64,000 nt of DNA from Pyxicephalus adspersus (Eukaryota; Chordata; Amphibia; Anura; Pyxicephalidae): positions 163,367,409 through 163,431,408 of the forward strand of contig NC_092858.1 of NCBI RefSeq assembly GCF_032062135.1, read 5' to 3'. The number at the start of each line of letters is the position of its first letter. Within the stretch, counting starts at the first letter, position 1. Of the stretch, positions 48,441-60,215 are shown piece after piece. The notes beneath the pieces were generated by a model. It saw only the letters and a list, made by a program, of their open reading frames with translations, had not been told where the DNA came from and searched no databases. A program made the position numbers and the translations under genes.

Positions 48441-48966
48441 TGTCCTAATTTGTAAATATGTTGTGCAAACCTTCAGATTATGTGAAAAAGCATACCAGAT
48501 TTTTGTTGCCTATGGTCAGTGTTCACTGTGAATTTCTAGCTTCTAGCTGTGTAGGGCTATACAATATTTGCTGACAATGCACTTTAAAGTGAGTTTTAGG
48601 GTTAGGGTTATCATTAAAGATATCATCAATGATGTCTTGTTTTTAAACATTTTTAAAGCAAAAAAGCAGCCTGGATAATAGAGTTTAGGATAATTCAACT
48701 AAACAAGTTTTGCTTCTACCAGTAAACCACCAGTTGTCCAACTGTTTCTGGGACTGGTGGTGTAACTGTCTATTTTTCAAGCCCATTTTAACTTGTTTAT
48801 CATATCTTACAACTGGAAACTTAAAGACACAATACCTGACTTCAAAGACAGTAAAATACTTTATAGATACGGAATCCTATGTTTTTTCCCAGCAAAACAC
48901 ATTCACTATATGGATATTGCATGGCTACACTTCATGCCATTACTGCTGTGTATAATTTCTTTTATT
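48441..48966. other. Unannotated non-coding stretch
   Basis: Three short frames overlap here (48710-48955, 48793-49023, 48879-49133); two run into a hAT element. No domain. Confidence 0.5.
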
Positions 48967-49225
48967 CTCAAATACAGCCTTTGTCAACCAGGGTTCCTCC
49001 AGAGGTTTGCAGGGGTTCCTTGAGCACTTCATGCCTTTCGGATAAATGGCTACTTACACTAATGATCTTATCAGCTATCTATAGGAGGTATTCTTTCAAA
49101 AGGCCACCAATCTTAATGGGCCCTAAACTGTAAATATAGTAAATAATACCAGCTGTTCCTTGTAACCTAGATGCATTGTAAGAGTATTTTCCTGTTCCAA
49201 AGTTTTAAGAACGACTGCTCCAATG
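48967..49225 (-). mobile_element. hAT non-autonomous element, family A (copy 5)
   Basis: Element 48975-49217 (243 bp). CAGCCTTTGTCAACC starts and AAGAACGACTG ends it. Internal AGGGTTCCTCCAGAGGTTTG and AGGGGTTCCTTGAGCA are family signatures. Flanks CTCAAATA and CTCCAATG match 6 of 8. Confidence 0.82.
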
Positions 49226-49348
49226 CAAATTGCCAACATGTTCTTGGATATACAGTTCTATGAATTAGGATTACTTACTAAAATTTGTAAAAAATATTTG
49301 TAAATATATTTTCTGTATTTCACAGTCATAGACGATATAAAATCCCAC

Positions 49349-49531
49349 GGGCTTGATTTAATAAAGCTCCCCAAGACTGGAGAGGATACACTTTCATCAG
49401 TGCAGCTGGTTGATCCAGCAAACCTGGAATGGATTCCTTCAAAGTCTTAGATCCATTCCAGGTTTGCTAGACCACCCAGGTTTACTGAAGTGTATCCTTT
49501 CCAACCTTGGAGAGCTTTAATAAATCAGGCA
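49349..49531. mobile_element. Foldback MITE, palindromic family (copy 3)
   Basis: GGCTTGATTTAATAAAGCTC and its inverted partner AGCTTTAATAAATCAGGC bound a near-palindrome: AACCTGGAATGGATTC against GATCCATTCCAGGTTT. Shorter than other copies because the centre is deleted. Confidence 0.85.
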
Positions 49532-50809
49532 CAAGGCTACCTTGATAATTATACCAAATAAATATTATGGACTCACAAAGATGCTATTATGACACCTCCT
49601 GAGGATATACACTGGAATTTTCTATATATATAATTAAGGACATTTGTCTTATTCACTTTATTTGCCATATATTTCACAAAGAGTATGGCCTGCACCTCTA
49701 GGTACCCTGGGTCTGCTGTCTGGCACAGGTGAATAAAAAAACCAGGGAATGCTACACACAATTGTAAATCATGTGGTAGACAAAAGAGTTCATATAAATA
49801 TTTAAAGTGCTACTTGTACGGAGTTCAGCGTACTCTGCCGAGGTTACTGACATCTAAGATGATGATACCCAGCAGCCACTTCAGAGCTTTTGGATGTTTA
49901 AAATACATTAAATGCACACAAACGTGTTGTACAAATTAATATTCTGGCAACATGATCTCTTTAAGCAATGGAAATAAATTTAATTTTAGAACCATTTAAA
50001 AATCTAAGAAACATTGCTTTTATATGACACCATTAATACCAAAGCCATCATAGAAACATGTTTTAATTTTTTATCTCTGATAAATGTAACTGGCGTCAAA
50101 CTTGGGCTGGCTAATTCAGGTCTGTGCCGCTGACATGGCATGTTCCTAAAATATGTAATTCTTTTATATATTGATCTTTACAAACTTGAAAGTAAATCAA
50201 TACGCTTCATTTTTGCCATAAATCTTGCTGGTTCGTATTTTAGGTTTATGCTTGTGCCACACTACTCAACACCTCTTGATTACATGCTATACGCCTGGAA
50301 TGAAAAGTTATCAAAAATGTATAGGACCATAAATTGTACCATCGATCAAGGAGCCAATCAGTTTTTTAGATATATCTGGTTTCAAAGTACAGAACAGACA
50401 AAATACTCCTACTGGGCCATTTTTTAGAGCAGACCTATCATTTACAAGTTAAAGTCCGAGTTCATTCCTGACTTATCACTTTATAAAGAAACAGAGAAAG
50501 TTTTCCAAAAAAATGTAAAGGGATATTTTAGCATTAAAACACAAACATCATTCCTACCCAACCATCTCAATGCACTAAGCTTGTCTATAATGGAGTTTAT
50601 GATGTATCCTGAATGAAGATACCCCCCTCCCATCCCACAGATACTTACGTACCTCCAAGGTGGTGACCCTGAGCATTGCCTATAGCCTGGGCAGTTTTCT
50701 TGCACCTGCAGAGAGATTTGAATGGGATCTTGCTCCTGCAATACATGATCAATTAATTTTTTACTGGACATAGTCATTGCTTCTCTTGATAGAGTGAAGT
50801 GCTTGCATT
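49532..50809. other. Unannotated non-coding stretch
   Basis: The longest frame (50140-50427) has no domain. Repeat-poor around 50080-50430. No gene supported. Confidence 0.45.
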
Positions 50810-51020
50810 GGACCGGATTTGGTAAAGTTCTCTAATACTGCAGAGGATACACTTTCATCAGTTAGGCTGGGTGATCCTGCAAACCTGGAATGGATTTATT
50901 CAAAGTATTTTCTAGCAAATGTTTTGAATCCTAGACCTGATCCATTCCAGGTTTGCTGAATGACTCAGCTTCACTGATGAAAGTGTATACTCTCCAGCCT
51001 TGGAGAGCTTTTATTAAATC
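50810..51020. mobile_element. Foldback MITE, palindromic family (copy 4)
   Basis: GGACCGGATTTGGTAAAGTT at the left; AGCTTTTATTAAATC at the right. Inner arms GATACACTTTCATCAGT and CACTGATGAAAGTGTAT pair exactly over 16 bases or so. Same family as 23398, 29991 and 49349. Confidence 0.85.
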
Positions 51021-52703
51021 TTTAAAAAAGGCTTATTGTCTTTCTTTGTCCTGGTGATTACATTGATCATGGCTGAAGATGCAGGGAAATCCAAAATTGG
51101 TACCAGAGCAGTAATAATGAGGAACTCTTCCAGTGTACACCTGTTCTAGTTTCTAAGAGGAGATTTTACGTATTTTGGGGATATAGACACAAAAAGTTCA
51201 GACATTGAAAGTTAAGAACCAGGGGTAGACTGAGCCCGGGAACAAAAAGGCATTTGCTTCCTGGGTCAAAAAAAATAAGACATGTTGGTTGGTTGGTTCT
51301 AAATGGAGATATTCTTCATTCAGACCCCAGTTGAGGAGTAAGATCCCACAGTTAATGATTTTTTGAGGAAAATAGCAGGGTTTTTTTTAAGGCTATTCCA
51401 TGGTATTATGCAAAAGCAGCAGTCATCCTGTTCAATAGTGCATTGTTGTTTACAATTCTTTTTAACATCCATCTTTCACCATGCTCACCAATTACGGTGA
51501 CGTCATATGGTGTGTGGAGCACTTTCTCGTTGCCACTTGTCTGTGCAATCGTTGCCACTTGTTTGTGCAGCTGTTCAGTTTTCCAGGTATCTTTGCTCCA
51601 CTGTTCTGATATATTGCAAGCTACATTCTAAGCTGCCCATACGTGTAACAATCTTGCTACAATTTCCTGGTGTCTTTTAGTACATGTTCATGACAGTCAG
51701 TTTTTAAGGCCAAATAGAAAACATAACCCAGGGTTTTGATAACACAGATTCCCCCTCTGCACTTCTTTTTCAAGGTGATATACATATTGATTGTTCTGTA
51801 TTGTCACCTTGATAAATGGAGCCTCTCTGAAATTGTTTTTTCATTTGAGACTTCAGTAACAACATCTTTTTTTAGACATGGAGTGCTGGATTTTTTTTAG
51901 CAATGGATATTTGACAGTGACAACGTTGGCCATGCCTCCTTTAGCCTTTAGGTAGTTGGAGACAGAGCAGTATGGATTGTTGACTTTGATATATTCAGAG
52001 AGCACTAGAAGAATGAACAGACAGATCCAGGTTTCAACTAGATAGCCAGAGCTCAGAGAACAAACAATGTCTAAGCATTAATCCAGAGCATTACCAGGCA
52101 GAAGTCGGACATTCTTGTCCTGGGTCCTGCGTCAAGGCGGACTATTTAGGATTCCTGATCAGGCAGGTGTGCACTGTACAGGGTTAAAGGTTTAAGGTTG
52201 ACTGGTACAATTTATAATAAGGGTCTATCAGTTTGGATATTGTTAAGCTGTGTAATGCATTTAAAAAAAGGCTGCCACCGGTCCGCCACTATACCACAAC
52301 GAATAACTAACCAACATTGCCACGCACTTACACCATGTATCTTCTACAATTCCAGCAATACTAATCCAGTATAAACACCTGAGGATTTTGTTACTTAATG
52401 AAAACTTGAAGAATTTTATGCTGCAAAACATAAGCTACAGATTGCAGAGTAACAACTTATCTCCTTTTTATTAGGTTAACATCATCAATTTTCTTACTCT
52501 GATTTTTCAATAACTACTAATAACTACCCAGTTTGAAATACCACCTGGCATCAAACTACTCTCTTCTACAATCACAGGGGCAGTTTGAAAACGTCCAAAC
52601 CATTATTTGGTTTTATCTTTAGTGCACACCAGAGCATCAGCTGGCATTAGGCAGTTGTTCTGTCCGGTTTAAAGTTTCAGCAATCTTACCAAGTCTCCCA
52701 GTC
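51021..52703. other. Unannotated non-coding stretch (1.7 kb)
   Basis: No exon or complete repeat recognised. A direct repeat CGTTGCCACTTG occurs at about 51529 and 51550. No gene supported. Confidence 0.45.
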
Positions 52704-52840
52704 CCCTGAGGAAGCCCTGTAGGGTGAAACACGTCAGGAAGGGAAACCATACATTGCTATAATATGGTGTAATTAATATATGATCTAGCACAGGAGGACT
52801 CTGTTTAGTTTTTAGTATGATTAATTAAATAAAAGTTTAG
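52704..52840 (+). mobile_element. Retroelement 3' end relic with hammerhead-like motif (site C)
   Basis: CTGAGGA (52706-52712), a CCC-TGTA-GGG stem-loop, GAAAC (52726-52730) and ACGTC (52731-52735). This is the best of the three hammerhead-like sites: the CUGANGA and GAAA boxes are intact, although stem II carries an extra base. An AATAAA at 52828-52833 lies about 120 bp downstream. Confidence 0.4.
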
Positions 52841-54076
52841 TTTTTAGAAAAAAAGTTTTGCCCTACAAAAGCCTGTATTTTCTGTCTTTCTTTCTCAATT
52901 GGCTTTGCAATCTTTTTTAAGGCTGGGCACTTTGAGAAAACTCTCTTTAAACAACTGGGTTGCTTTCCTTGGTTAAATCTACTTTTCTAGTCATTTAAAA
53001 AAGATCTAGAGGCTGCACAACCAACACCACTACCTTTTGCTACATGGACAGCATAAGGCCTGCTAAAGTAAAGAATTTTGAAGCTTACAACCCCTGCTAT
53101 CCATTGTCTGCTATATAATATTACATTTTATCACTGTGGGAAAGTGTCCCTGATGGTGTATTATGTGTATCATATTCTTCTTTCTCTTTGGGCAAGTTTG
53201 GACCTACTTTAGGATCAAGCGATCCAATGCAGCTACCGGTACCTTGTCAACCGTGATCACTCACACTGGTTCTTAAATGACGTCTGCGCATTTGACAGCT
53301 GGCAGCAGTTAGTGGTACGGTACATTGGTTCATTCTTTTTTTTAGAACACATCTAAACAAAGTACACTTGTATTGTGTAGAAGTTCAGTGTTCTAGGCCC
53401 ACATACACTATTTGGATGGCCACTGTTAGACATATTGGTGTGTAATGGTGAGTACAGATGATATATATACCATTACACACCATTATATTGGAGAGGCTTT
53501 TGCTTCCCACGTCATCTTATGGAATGAATTGATATGCACATGTCTTGACTGGTACAGACTCTACGCAGCTGAAGGCATTGTCCAATAATGTTTATGCGGT
53601 GCAGTTCTTTCTCTCCTTTATTTATGTTGTTTTTTTTCCTTGCAGAGATGAAAAGCCTTATTCATTGTGGTTTAAGGCATCCATAACCTTACACAGTCAT
53701 GGGCTATATATCTGAATTACAGTGATTATCACCCCTGCTCTCAATAAGGAAAAGCAACACAGTATGTCGCTTCACAAATGGCTTCCTAACAACATCTTTG
53801 GCAGCAGCTTTTTGCAATAAAATAAAATGTTTTCTGTTGCTATCACCGCATGCAATTGAAGGCGCTGAAAAAGAGAGACATAAAACCAGCTTCTGAAATA
53901 ATCTTCCGTGAATGCCGTAGGGTGGCACGCTCATTGTCACCTTAACTCTTGTCCTGCCAGATGGTTGTGGTAGGTAATGTAAGATAAAATCAGTGCAGAA
54001 CTGCAGGGCCACAGTTATATTTCTCAGATTGTGTTCTAGCTTTTTCCTACATCTCCAGACAAGGCCAGACTTGGGC
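52841..54076. other. Unannotated non-coding stretch
   Basis: A near-palindromic pair around 53440-53485 (GTGTGTAATGGTGAGTACAG / ACCATTACACACC) is noted. The minus frame 53704-54012 has no domain. No gene supported. Confidence 0.45.
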
Positions 54077-54300
54077 CCCTTTCAGACATGCAGTTGAACT
54101 GCTGAACTGCAGCACATTTAGGTGCAGAGTTTGACAATTGCTTTGTCGTGCTGTTGAGATGCGGGTCGTCCGCTAAAGAAGGAAAAGCAACCTCATGGCT
54201 AGAAGTGATTTGTTGCTTTAAAACTGTGCTACACTCCACTTCAGCTGCATACAAAAAATGGTTCCCAACTGCTCCCATTCAGTTTGGGAATGGTGTGATA
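54077..54300. mobile_element. Possible Harbinger-like MITE, family 1, degraded
   Basis: CCCCTTTCAGACATGCAGTT resembles the family-1 terminus seen at 14097 and 57236, and the interior shares CTGCTCCCATT with 57236-57451. The opposite end and TAA flanks are not clear. Confidence 0.35.
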
Positions 54301-54954
54301 TTAGGGAGTTCACTAATGCCAGATTTCCCCTAAAGGTACAACAGTTGAGTCCCTCTTTAGGGCTTGTGTCTAATATTTTGGACACAGAAACCTAAATTCT
54401 CCCTAAATGCTGTTACAGAGCATCATGTGGACACACAGATTCAGACACCCTGCTGTCATTAAATTGTTCCAATAGTCCCTCCTTTGTGTATGGGCATAGA
54501 AAAAGCCATGTAAGCCTACCAGACAAAGCTCTCACCCATACCATTTTGTTTTCATTATTTTTATGTTAATTGGTTTAAATAACAAAAGTAAACCATATAC
54601 AAACAGTATACAAACAATATGCATAAAGACAGTAAAGTGCAGTTTCCAGTACAATCATAATGGGAAGGGGGGGAGTAACAAATTGTACCGGAAACAAATG
54701 TACTATATATAAACTGGGGGTAGTGGCAATACTAGGGAAAAATCAAAGGAGGCAAAGGGTAGCCTACCACAAGATATTCATAACATATGAGCAAACATCA
54801 GTGATACATTTACCAGGTTGCAAATACAGATATGTTTTTTGTAGACACTGAAAATTGATTCCATGGCTCCCATATGGAAATACATTTTTGGTGAGTATCA
54901 TTCATTAATACATATATTATCTACCCAAAGTTTGACTTCACTTAACCTCTCTCA
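54301..54954. other. Unannotated non-coding stretch
   Basis: No gene supported. Confidence 0.5.
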
Positions 54955-55381
54955 AAAGAGAAATGTGTTCAGGCCTAATGGGACCAAGGTTAAACAAGGT
55001 TCAGCAAGCGAATATCTTCACCAAAAGTAAATTAAAGGTACGGCCCAGCCAGACCCTAGACCTAAATCTAATTGAAAATCTATGGGGTGACTTTAGGAGG
55101 GCTGTGCACAAGAGATGCTCTCGCAGACTGACAGATTTTAAACATTTTTGCAAGGAAGAGTTGACAAATATTGTCAAGTAAAGATGTGCAGTTTTGATTT
55201 TTTAATTTTTAGTTTTTCTTCCTATAACAGATATGTTTGTCTTTCAATTGAATTGTACAGGTTATAGGTCTTTTTAAAGGTGGGAAAAGTTTGCTAATGA
55301 TTTATTGTGGTCTCATTGTTTTATATATGACAAAACCTGGCTTTTTACCAGGGGTGTGTACACTTTTTATATCCCCTGTAT
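54955..55381 (+). pseudogene. Tc1/mariner transposase C-terminal remnant with right terminus
   Basis: The frame 54963-55181 (72 codons) contains RPSQTLDLNLIENLWGDF and later HKRCSRRLTDF and FCKEELTNI, matching the end of Tc1 transposases (family pattern 'RPSQSPDLNPIENLW', whose E is the third catalytic acidic residue). Only the last quarter of the usual ~340-residue protein remains. About 150-200 bp further on, GGGGTGTGTACACTTTTTAT to CCCCTGTA (ending 55380) looks like a Tc1 terminal repeat followed by TA. The left terminus and the first two catalytic residues are missing, so it cannot move itself. Confidence 0.82.
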
Positions 55382-56360
55382 ATATATATTTATGTGTGTG
55401 TTTTCTATCTGTTTCTATTTTCTTTATATCTATATATTTCAGCTTTATTACCTGCTCAAGGTCTCACTTCCAGTCCAGCCATTTTTCCTGGAATATTACG
55501 CAGTCGATTCACCTACCTGTTGCTGTTGCAAAAGCTTTAGAAGAAAGAAGAAAAGGTAAAACATTAAAAAAATAAAAACATCTCAACTACACAAATAAAT
55601 ACAGAACAGACTAATTCTGAGATCAAATGAATATAATTTGCAATAGGGAGCAAATGCTACAATTACAGGTCTGCAATTTTTGAATAGAGAAATAAATGGC
55701 AAGTTCTCGTAGGACGTTTGTCTATGCTTTATTATTTTTCTGTGTTTACTGGGTTGTGATGGAACTTCTGACTTCTGGGAAGCCAATAAATGTAAAGTAT
55801 TCGGCGTGCTGTGAACACCTCCAATGTAGCGTGATCTCATCAGCATCAATCAGTGTTTGGCTTCCCCCCGAGAATAAATACTGGAAACGAACAAAGCTAC
55901 GGCTATGATTCAAGGGTGGCTACACATATTTGCACTTCAGTGTAACCCTCAAGGGCACCTGGGAAATCACCACCAACTACCCCGCTGAGAACCTTTATGT
56001 ATGAAAAAATTTTTTAAATAAAATTCCCCCATATATTCTGTTTGTATTAAATGTATCACTTTTTATGTAAATATATTTTTTTTACGTTTTAGCACATGCA
56101 AAAAACAGCAGTTAAGGTATAATAAGTACTAATATCTTTTATTTATAAAGTGCCAACATTTTACAACATTAGTGCAGTGCAACAAATAACATGAGCTAAA
56201 ACATTTATACATTATATAAATATATATATATATATATACACAAAATTTTGACAGAGACAACTTTTTTTTCTATTATTTGTTCTGTACATTACCACAATTA
56301 ATTTTAAATGAAACAACTCAGATGCAGTTGAACTGCAGACTTTCAGCTTTAATTCAGTGG
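55382..56360. other. Unannotated stretch with a SINE-tail-like scrap
   Basis: TTTATTTATAAAGTGCCAAC at about 56149 resembles an inverted SINE/LINE tail. A TA run lies at about 56217-56240. Frames at 55291-55575, 55583-55849 and 55696-55908 have no domain. Confidence 0.4.
56217..56240. repeat. Short (AT)n tract
   Basis: Alternating TA over about 24 bp. Confidence 0.9.
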
Positions 56361-57232
56361 GGCCAGGCTTATACTTGTCTTGGTAACAAGCATTTCTGTG
56401 AAGTTTCTGGTGGCTGGGACCTTACCCGCTGCCTGCACCACTGCCATGTTTCTCTAAGACTAGTACATTTGACAGCAGTGAGTGGTATGCAACCATTTAC
56501 TATCACCATGTTTATTCCCTATTGGGCTCTGGTGGGTAAAACACTACATGTAGCACATCACCAGAAGAAGTGGGTGAGTGGCGAGAGCAAGCAGTAACTA
56601 GGGATGAGCAAGCAAGAATAATAAATTCAATCTCGCGGCGAATCAGGCCTTTCTCGCTTACCAAAAATGTACAGCCCTCTGATTCGCCAAGAGGTCGAAC
56701 AGGTCGAACAGGGGGATTTCCAGGGCTGCATCATGCAGTCCTGGAAGTCCTCTGCAATCCCCGGGCATTTTAATTGCCCTCCAGTGCCCCGGGGATCACA
56801 CACTCTTCTCCATGAATTCAGCCACAGCTGCAATCATTGAGAAGATGCCCAGCATAGGACAACCTCCTGACGTAATATAAGTATCATGTATCTTTTGTAA
56901 GAGATACTTATATTACAATGTCAGGAGGTTCTCCTTTGCCGGGCAATGATTGCAGCTGTGGCTGAATTCATGGAGAAGAGTGTGTGATCCCCGGGGCACT
57001 AGAAGTTAATAACCCTTTAGTGCCCGGGGATCGCAAACAGGAGGATTCCCAGGGCTGAATGCAGCTCTGGGAATCCTCCTGTTTTAATTTCCTCTTCCGA
57101 TGGTTTTGCCAAATTGGTTCGTCTAAATTTGCGGAACCATTGGAAGTTCAAGGAAATTTTTGGGAGAAAGCCAGAGGCATTCTTGCTCATCCCTAGCAGT
57201 AACTGCAACACAACCTTAGTCCGAATATAGCC
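56361..57232. mobile_element. Harbinger-like MITE, family 1, interrupted by a hAT element
   Basis: Left part 56361-56598 starts GGCCAGGCTTATACTTGTC and shares CATTTGACAGCAGTGAG with the 7372 copy. Right part 57196-57232 (GCAGTAACTGCAACAC ... CGAATATAGCC) matches the last 40 bp of the 7372 copy. The two parts are split by the hAT element 56599-57195 at a GCAGTAAC that is also present, uninterrupted, in the 7372 copy (7572-7579). Confidence 0.7.
56591..57203. mobile_element. hAT-type element, family D2, with perfect 8-bp duplication
   Basis: Element 56599-57195 (597 bp) begins TAGGGATGAGCAAG and ends CTTGCTCATCCCTA. Perfect GCAGTAAC copies at 56591-56598 and 57196-57203. Inside, arms of about 90-100 bp (56782-56885 and 56912-57000) form an inverted repeat; a second, shorter pair flanks TCCCAGGGCTG near 57045-57085. 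A GGTCGAACA unit is tandemly doubled near 56693-56710. No transposase. Confidence 0.9.
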
Positions 57233-57235
57233 TAA

Positions 57236-57451
57236 AGGGCCTTTCAAACCCACCCTGTAAAACTATGCGGTGACAGCTGCGGCAACACAATTTGCATGCA
57301 GCTGCATATTTTTAAGCAACTGCGGGCACGAAATTGATGTCACTTTTAAGAACACAGCAGCCATGTGCAAGAAAAGGGTTCCAGCTGCTCCCATTTACTT
57401 GGCTGAGCCAACTGGAAACTGAAGCGGCTCACCATGGCTCTGAAATGACCC
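57236..57451. mobile_element. Harbinger-like MITE, family 1, abutting the previous one
   Basis: AGGGCCTTTCAAACCCAC at the left and, inverted from the right, GGGTCATTTCAGAG. TAA flanks at 57233-57235 and 57452-57454. The left TAA is also the right flank of the interrupted MITE. Confidence 0.6.
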
Positions 57452-59200
57452 TAATGGTTACTCTTAGATCTTTTGTAAATTAACCAATGTACCTACAATG
57501 TAGCAATAATAATATTTTTTGATTCTGCAGGGGGTTGAAGTTTTTTTGAGCACATTTAGTATACCTAAGGTCCACAACTGGGTAATTCAATAAAAATTAT
57601 GACTAAAAAGCAAAAAAACTAATTCCATATAGCTCGGATGATTTGAACCCACATTTCCATTACTAAATAATATCAATATGGATAATATTGTTGGTGCAAA
57701 TCATCTAAGCTATATTCAATGATTTGGATAAATATCAGCAAATGAAAAAACTTTGTTAGCCGTATTTACATCTTTGGAATAAAGCAGAAAGAAAACAGGA
57801 ATGAAACATTCAAAATGTATTTGTTTTATGTTTCTGCAAGTCACCTATACTATAATATAACACAATCTTTTTTTTTTCAGAAATCCAGAGATGTGTTTAG
57901 GGCGAGTTAGGTCAAGTCTCACGACGGAGTGTTCAGCGCATGCTGAAAATGTCAAGGTTTTTCTCTTAGCGTTGGTTATATTGTATTGGAGGTTGTAAAC
58001 GCTTTTACCATAGAGAACAGGTACAGCAATTCTTTTGTTCCTGTGCCCTAGACCAGTAATGGCCATGGTCATTTCGACCTGGACATTTGGAGAGGCATTT
58101 CCAAAATGTTTTAGAAATGTTCCAAAATGCACTTTAGAATTCTTTAATCACACGAGGGAGAAAGGTTTGAGGGGAGAAGGTTAGATTTACAAGCAAAGCT
58201 TTCAACAAATAATGTTCACATATCAAACTAAAAGTTTACAGTTACATCTCAAAATATGAAAAACTGACAAATAGGAAACAAAGTGGAAGCAAATTATACT
58301 CAGGGGCTTGCATTTAGAAAAATACTGAAAAAACCTAAAACACAATAAAATGAAGAACTTTGCAGAAGTAAAAGGAACAGCGTGACCAAAAGTGTAATAC
58401 CTAGAACAAGGAATTCAGAAGAAAAATAACCAGAAAGCAACACCACGGCCTGCCAACCTCCTTAATGTTGAAATGTTCCCGGATGAGAATTTCAAAACCC
58501 TTAAACTGTCACAGAAAGGTGCTCAGGGACTTATGCAATGTTTTTTGGGTGTGAAAGCCTTTGCAGCCTACTAGTCATATTGGGACCACAGGGGCCTCTG
58601 CGCCAAACTTTAGTGCTGTCCCTTTAAAGAATAACCAGTATTGGTCATTAAATGCAGAATAAAAGATAAGACTTTGAGTAGTTTTAGACAAACAGGTTAC
58701 AGTGATTACCCCAAATACTAAATTACACTAAAATGCATCTAAATAATACTGTAATGTACAAATACAACTACAGTACTAAAATGAAATAAAAAAGAATATA
58801 TATAAACAGTATACAACAGTGAAACAGTGCATTAAATTACAGCTTTACATGTTCAATGACAAACCAAAAAAGACATGGACATCTATGTTTCAATGACCTT
58901 TAGACTTGAAAGGATTGAAGACAAAGCTCAGGCTAATCTTGCATTTTTAATGCATTGTTTGGTGTAATTTAATCTATATAGGTTTAAATGAATGAGCTCA
59001 TTGAAATTCAGTCCTACAAAACCCTTTGTATGTATTTGCCAGGATAAATGCTTTGGACCAGTCTCATCAGAGCAGATTGATCTAAGCCCAATATTAATGA
59101 TGATAATCAATATGCAGTTTAAAAAACAACCTACTGGAATTTCAATTCAGTGCAGAGAATTCTAGAAATAACATTAAAAATAAAAAGAATGGCAAGCTAA
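57452..59200. other. Unannotated stretch with a small foldback at 57627-57715
   Basis: Arms ATATAGCTCGGATGATTTG (57627-57645) and CAAATCATCTAAGCTATAT (57697-57715) pair with two mismatches. Otherwise no gene or known repeat. The minus frame 57845-58132 has no domain. Confidence 0.5.
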
Positions 59201-59422
59201 GGCTACATACACACGCCCGATGATTCTCATCCTATAATCGTATCAGGGCTAGTTATGGACAAGAATCTGGCGTGAGTTCGTCCAACGTTGTTCATGGATC
59301 TATCCTTGCAGATCCACCTAGCGGGGTGGCCCTCGCTCATTCTCCCCCTTTTCCATTGAGCAGGAAGGCGCTGTACAGCGCTCGTTCATGCAACTTTTAG
59401 AATCTAATGTGTGTACGTAGCC
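59201..59422. mobile_element. Harbinger-like MITE, family 2 (copy 2)
   Basis: GGCTACATACACACGCCCGA and, inverted from the right, GGCTACGTACACACATTAGA. TAA on both sides (59198-59200, 59423-59425). Relative of 22986-23298. Confidence 0.8.
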
Positions 59423-59439
59423 TAATAAATGCTGCATTT

Positions 59440-60215
59440 TACTAACCACAACACGAGGGAAGCCTGGAGCATACGAGAGAAGGGAGTATAGTGGAAGGCC
59501 AGCATGACTGAGAAGTGGCACGTGTGGGAGAGAGAGGAAAGGGGAGGGGGGGAAGAGACGCAGGGGGGGAATGATAGGAGGGGTCAATAGGAGATAAAAA
59601 GGTCAGGAAGAGGAAATAGAGTCCTTTTTCACGAGGGACATCAGGAAAGATAAAGCTTTCCCACCCTCCCTCCCCATTTTGTTTTTGTTTGGGGCGCTAT
59701 GAAGGTATAGGGCTGTTGTGGCGATTGAGGTCCTCAGGGGGAGTGTGTTTTTTGTTGATAGTTATGTTGGGAGGGGACCCATCTAAGGTATGGAGTCCCC
59801 GGGGTGGTTGGACAATCTGGTAAGTTTGTTGATGGGGTCTGCACGAGTAAGGGTCATGGCGTTCCCGAGCTGGGTGTATGGGCGGTTGGGAACAATTCGT
59901 TGGGAAGGTGCAGAGCCCAAGGTTTTTAATAAATGATGGACCCCAGAGGACCTGCAACTAGGAAATTATAATTCTGAGTTTTACTGCAAGGTTATTGTTG
60001 ATTTATATCTTGGTTATATTATTATATATATATTTATTTGTTCAGTTAAATAATTTACATGTTTGTATTGGTTATGTATATATATTTATATATATGGTTT
60101 TAGTTAATAATTTATATATTGTTATTATTCGTGTTTAATATGTTATTTAATATGTTATGTATTTAAAAGATTTGTTTAATAAAAGGCCTGCAGGCCATTT
60201 AAGCAACGTTGGTGT
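59440..60215 (+). mobile_element. Retroelement terminal region (tentatively DIRS/Ngaro-like)
   Basis: A purine-rich left part, then GTTGTGGCGATTGAGGTCCT, TGGAGTCCCCGGGGTGG and GGGTCATGGCGTTCCCGAGC, then an AT-rich end with TTTAATAAAAGGCCTGCAGG. I recall this series as a very common frog repeat attached to tyrosine-recombinase retroelements, but no coding part is present to prove it. Frames at 59318-59587 and 59697-59957 are not genes. Confidence 0.4.

Noticed and set aside
48590..48620. Interstitial telomere repeat (GGGTTAGGGTTA)
   Set aside because: Only about two units; not enough for a telomeric array.
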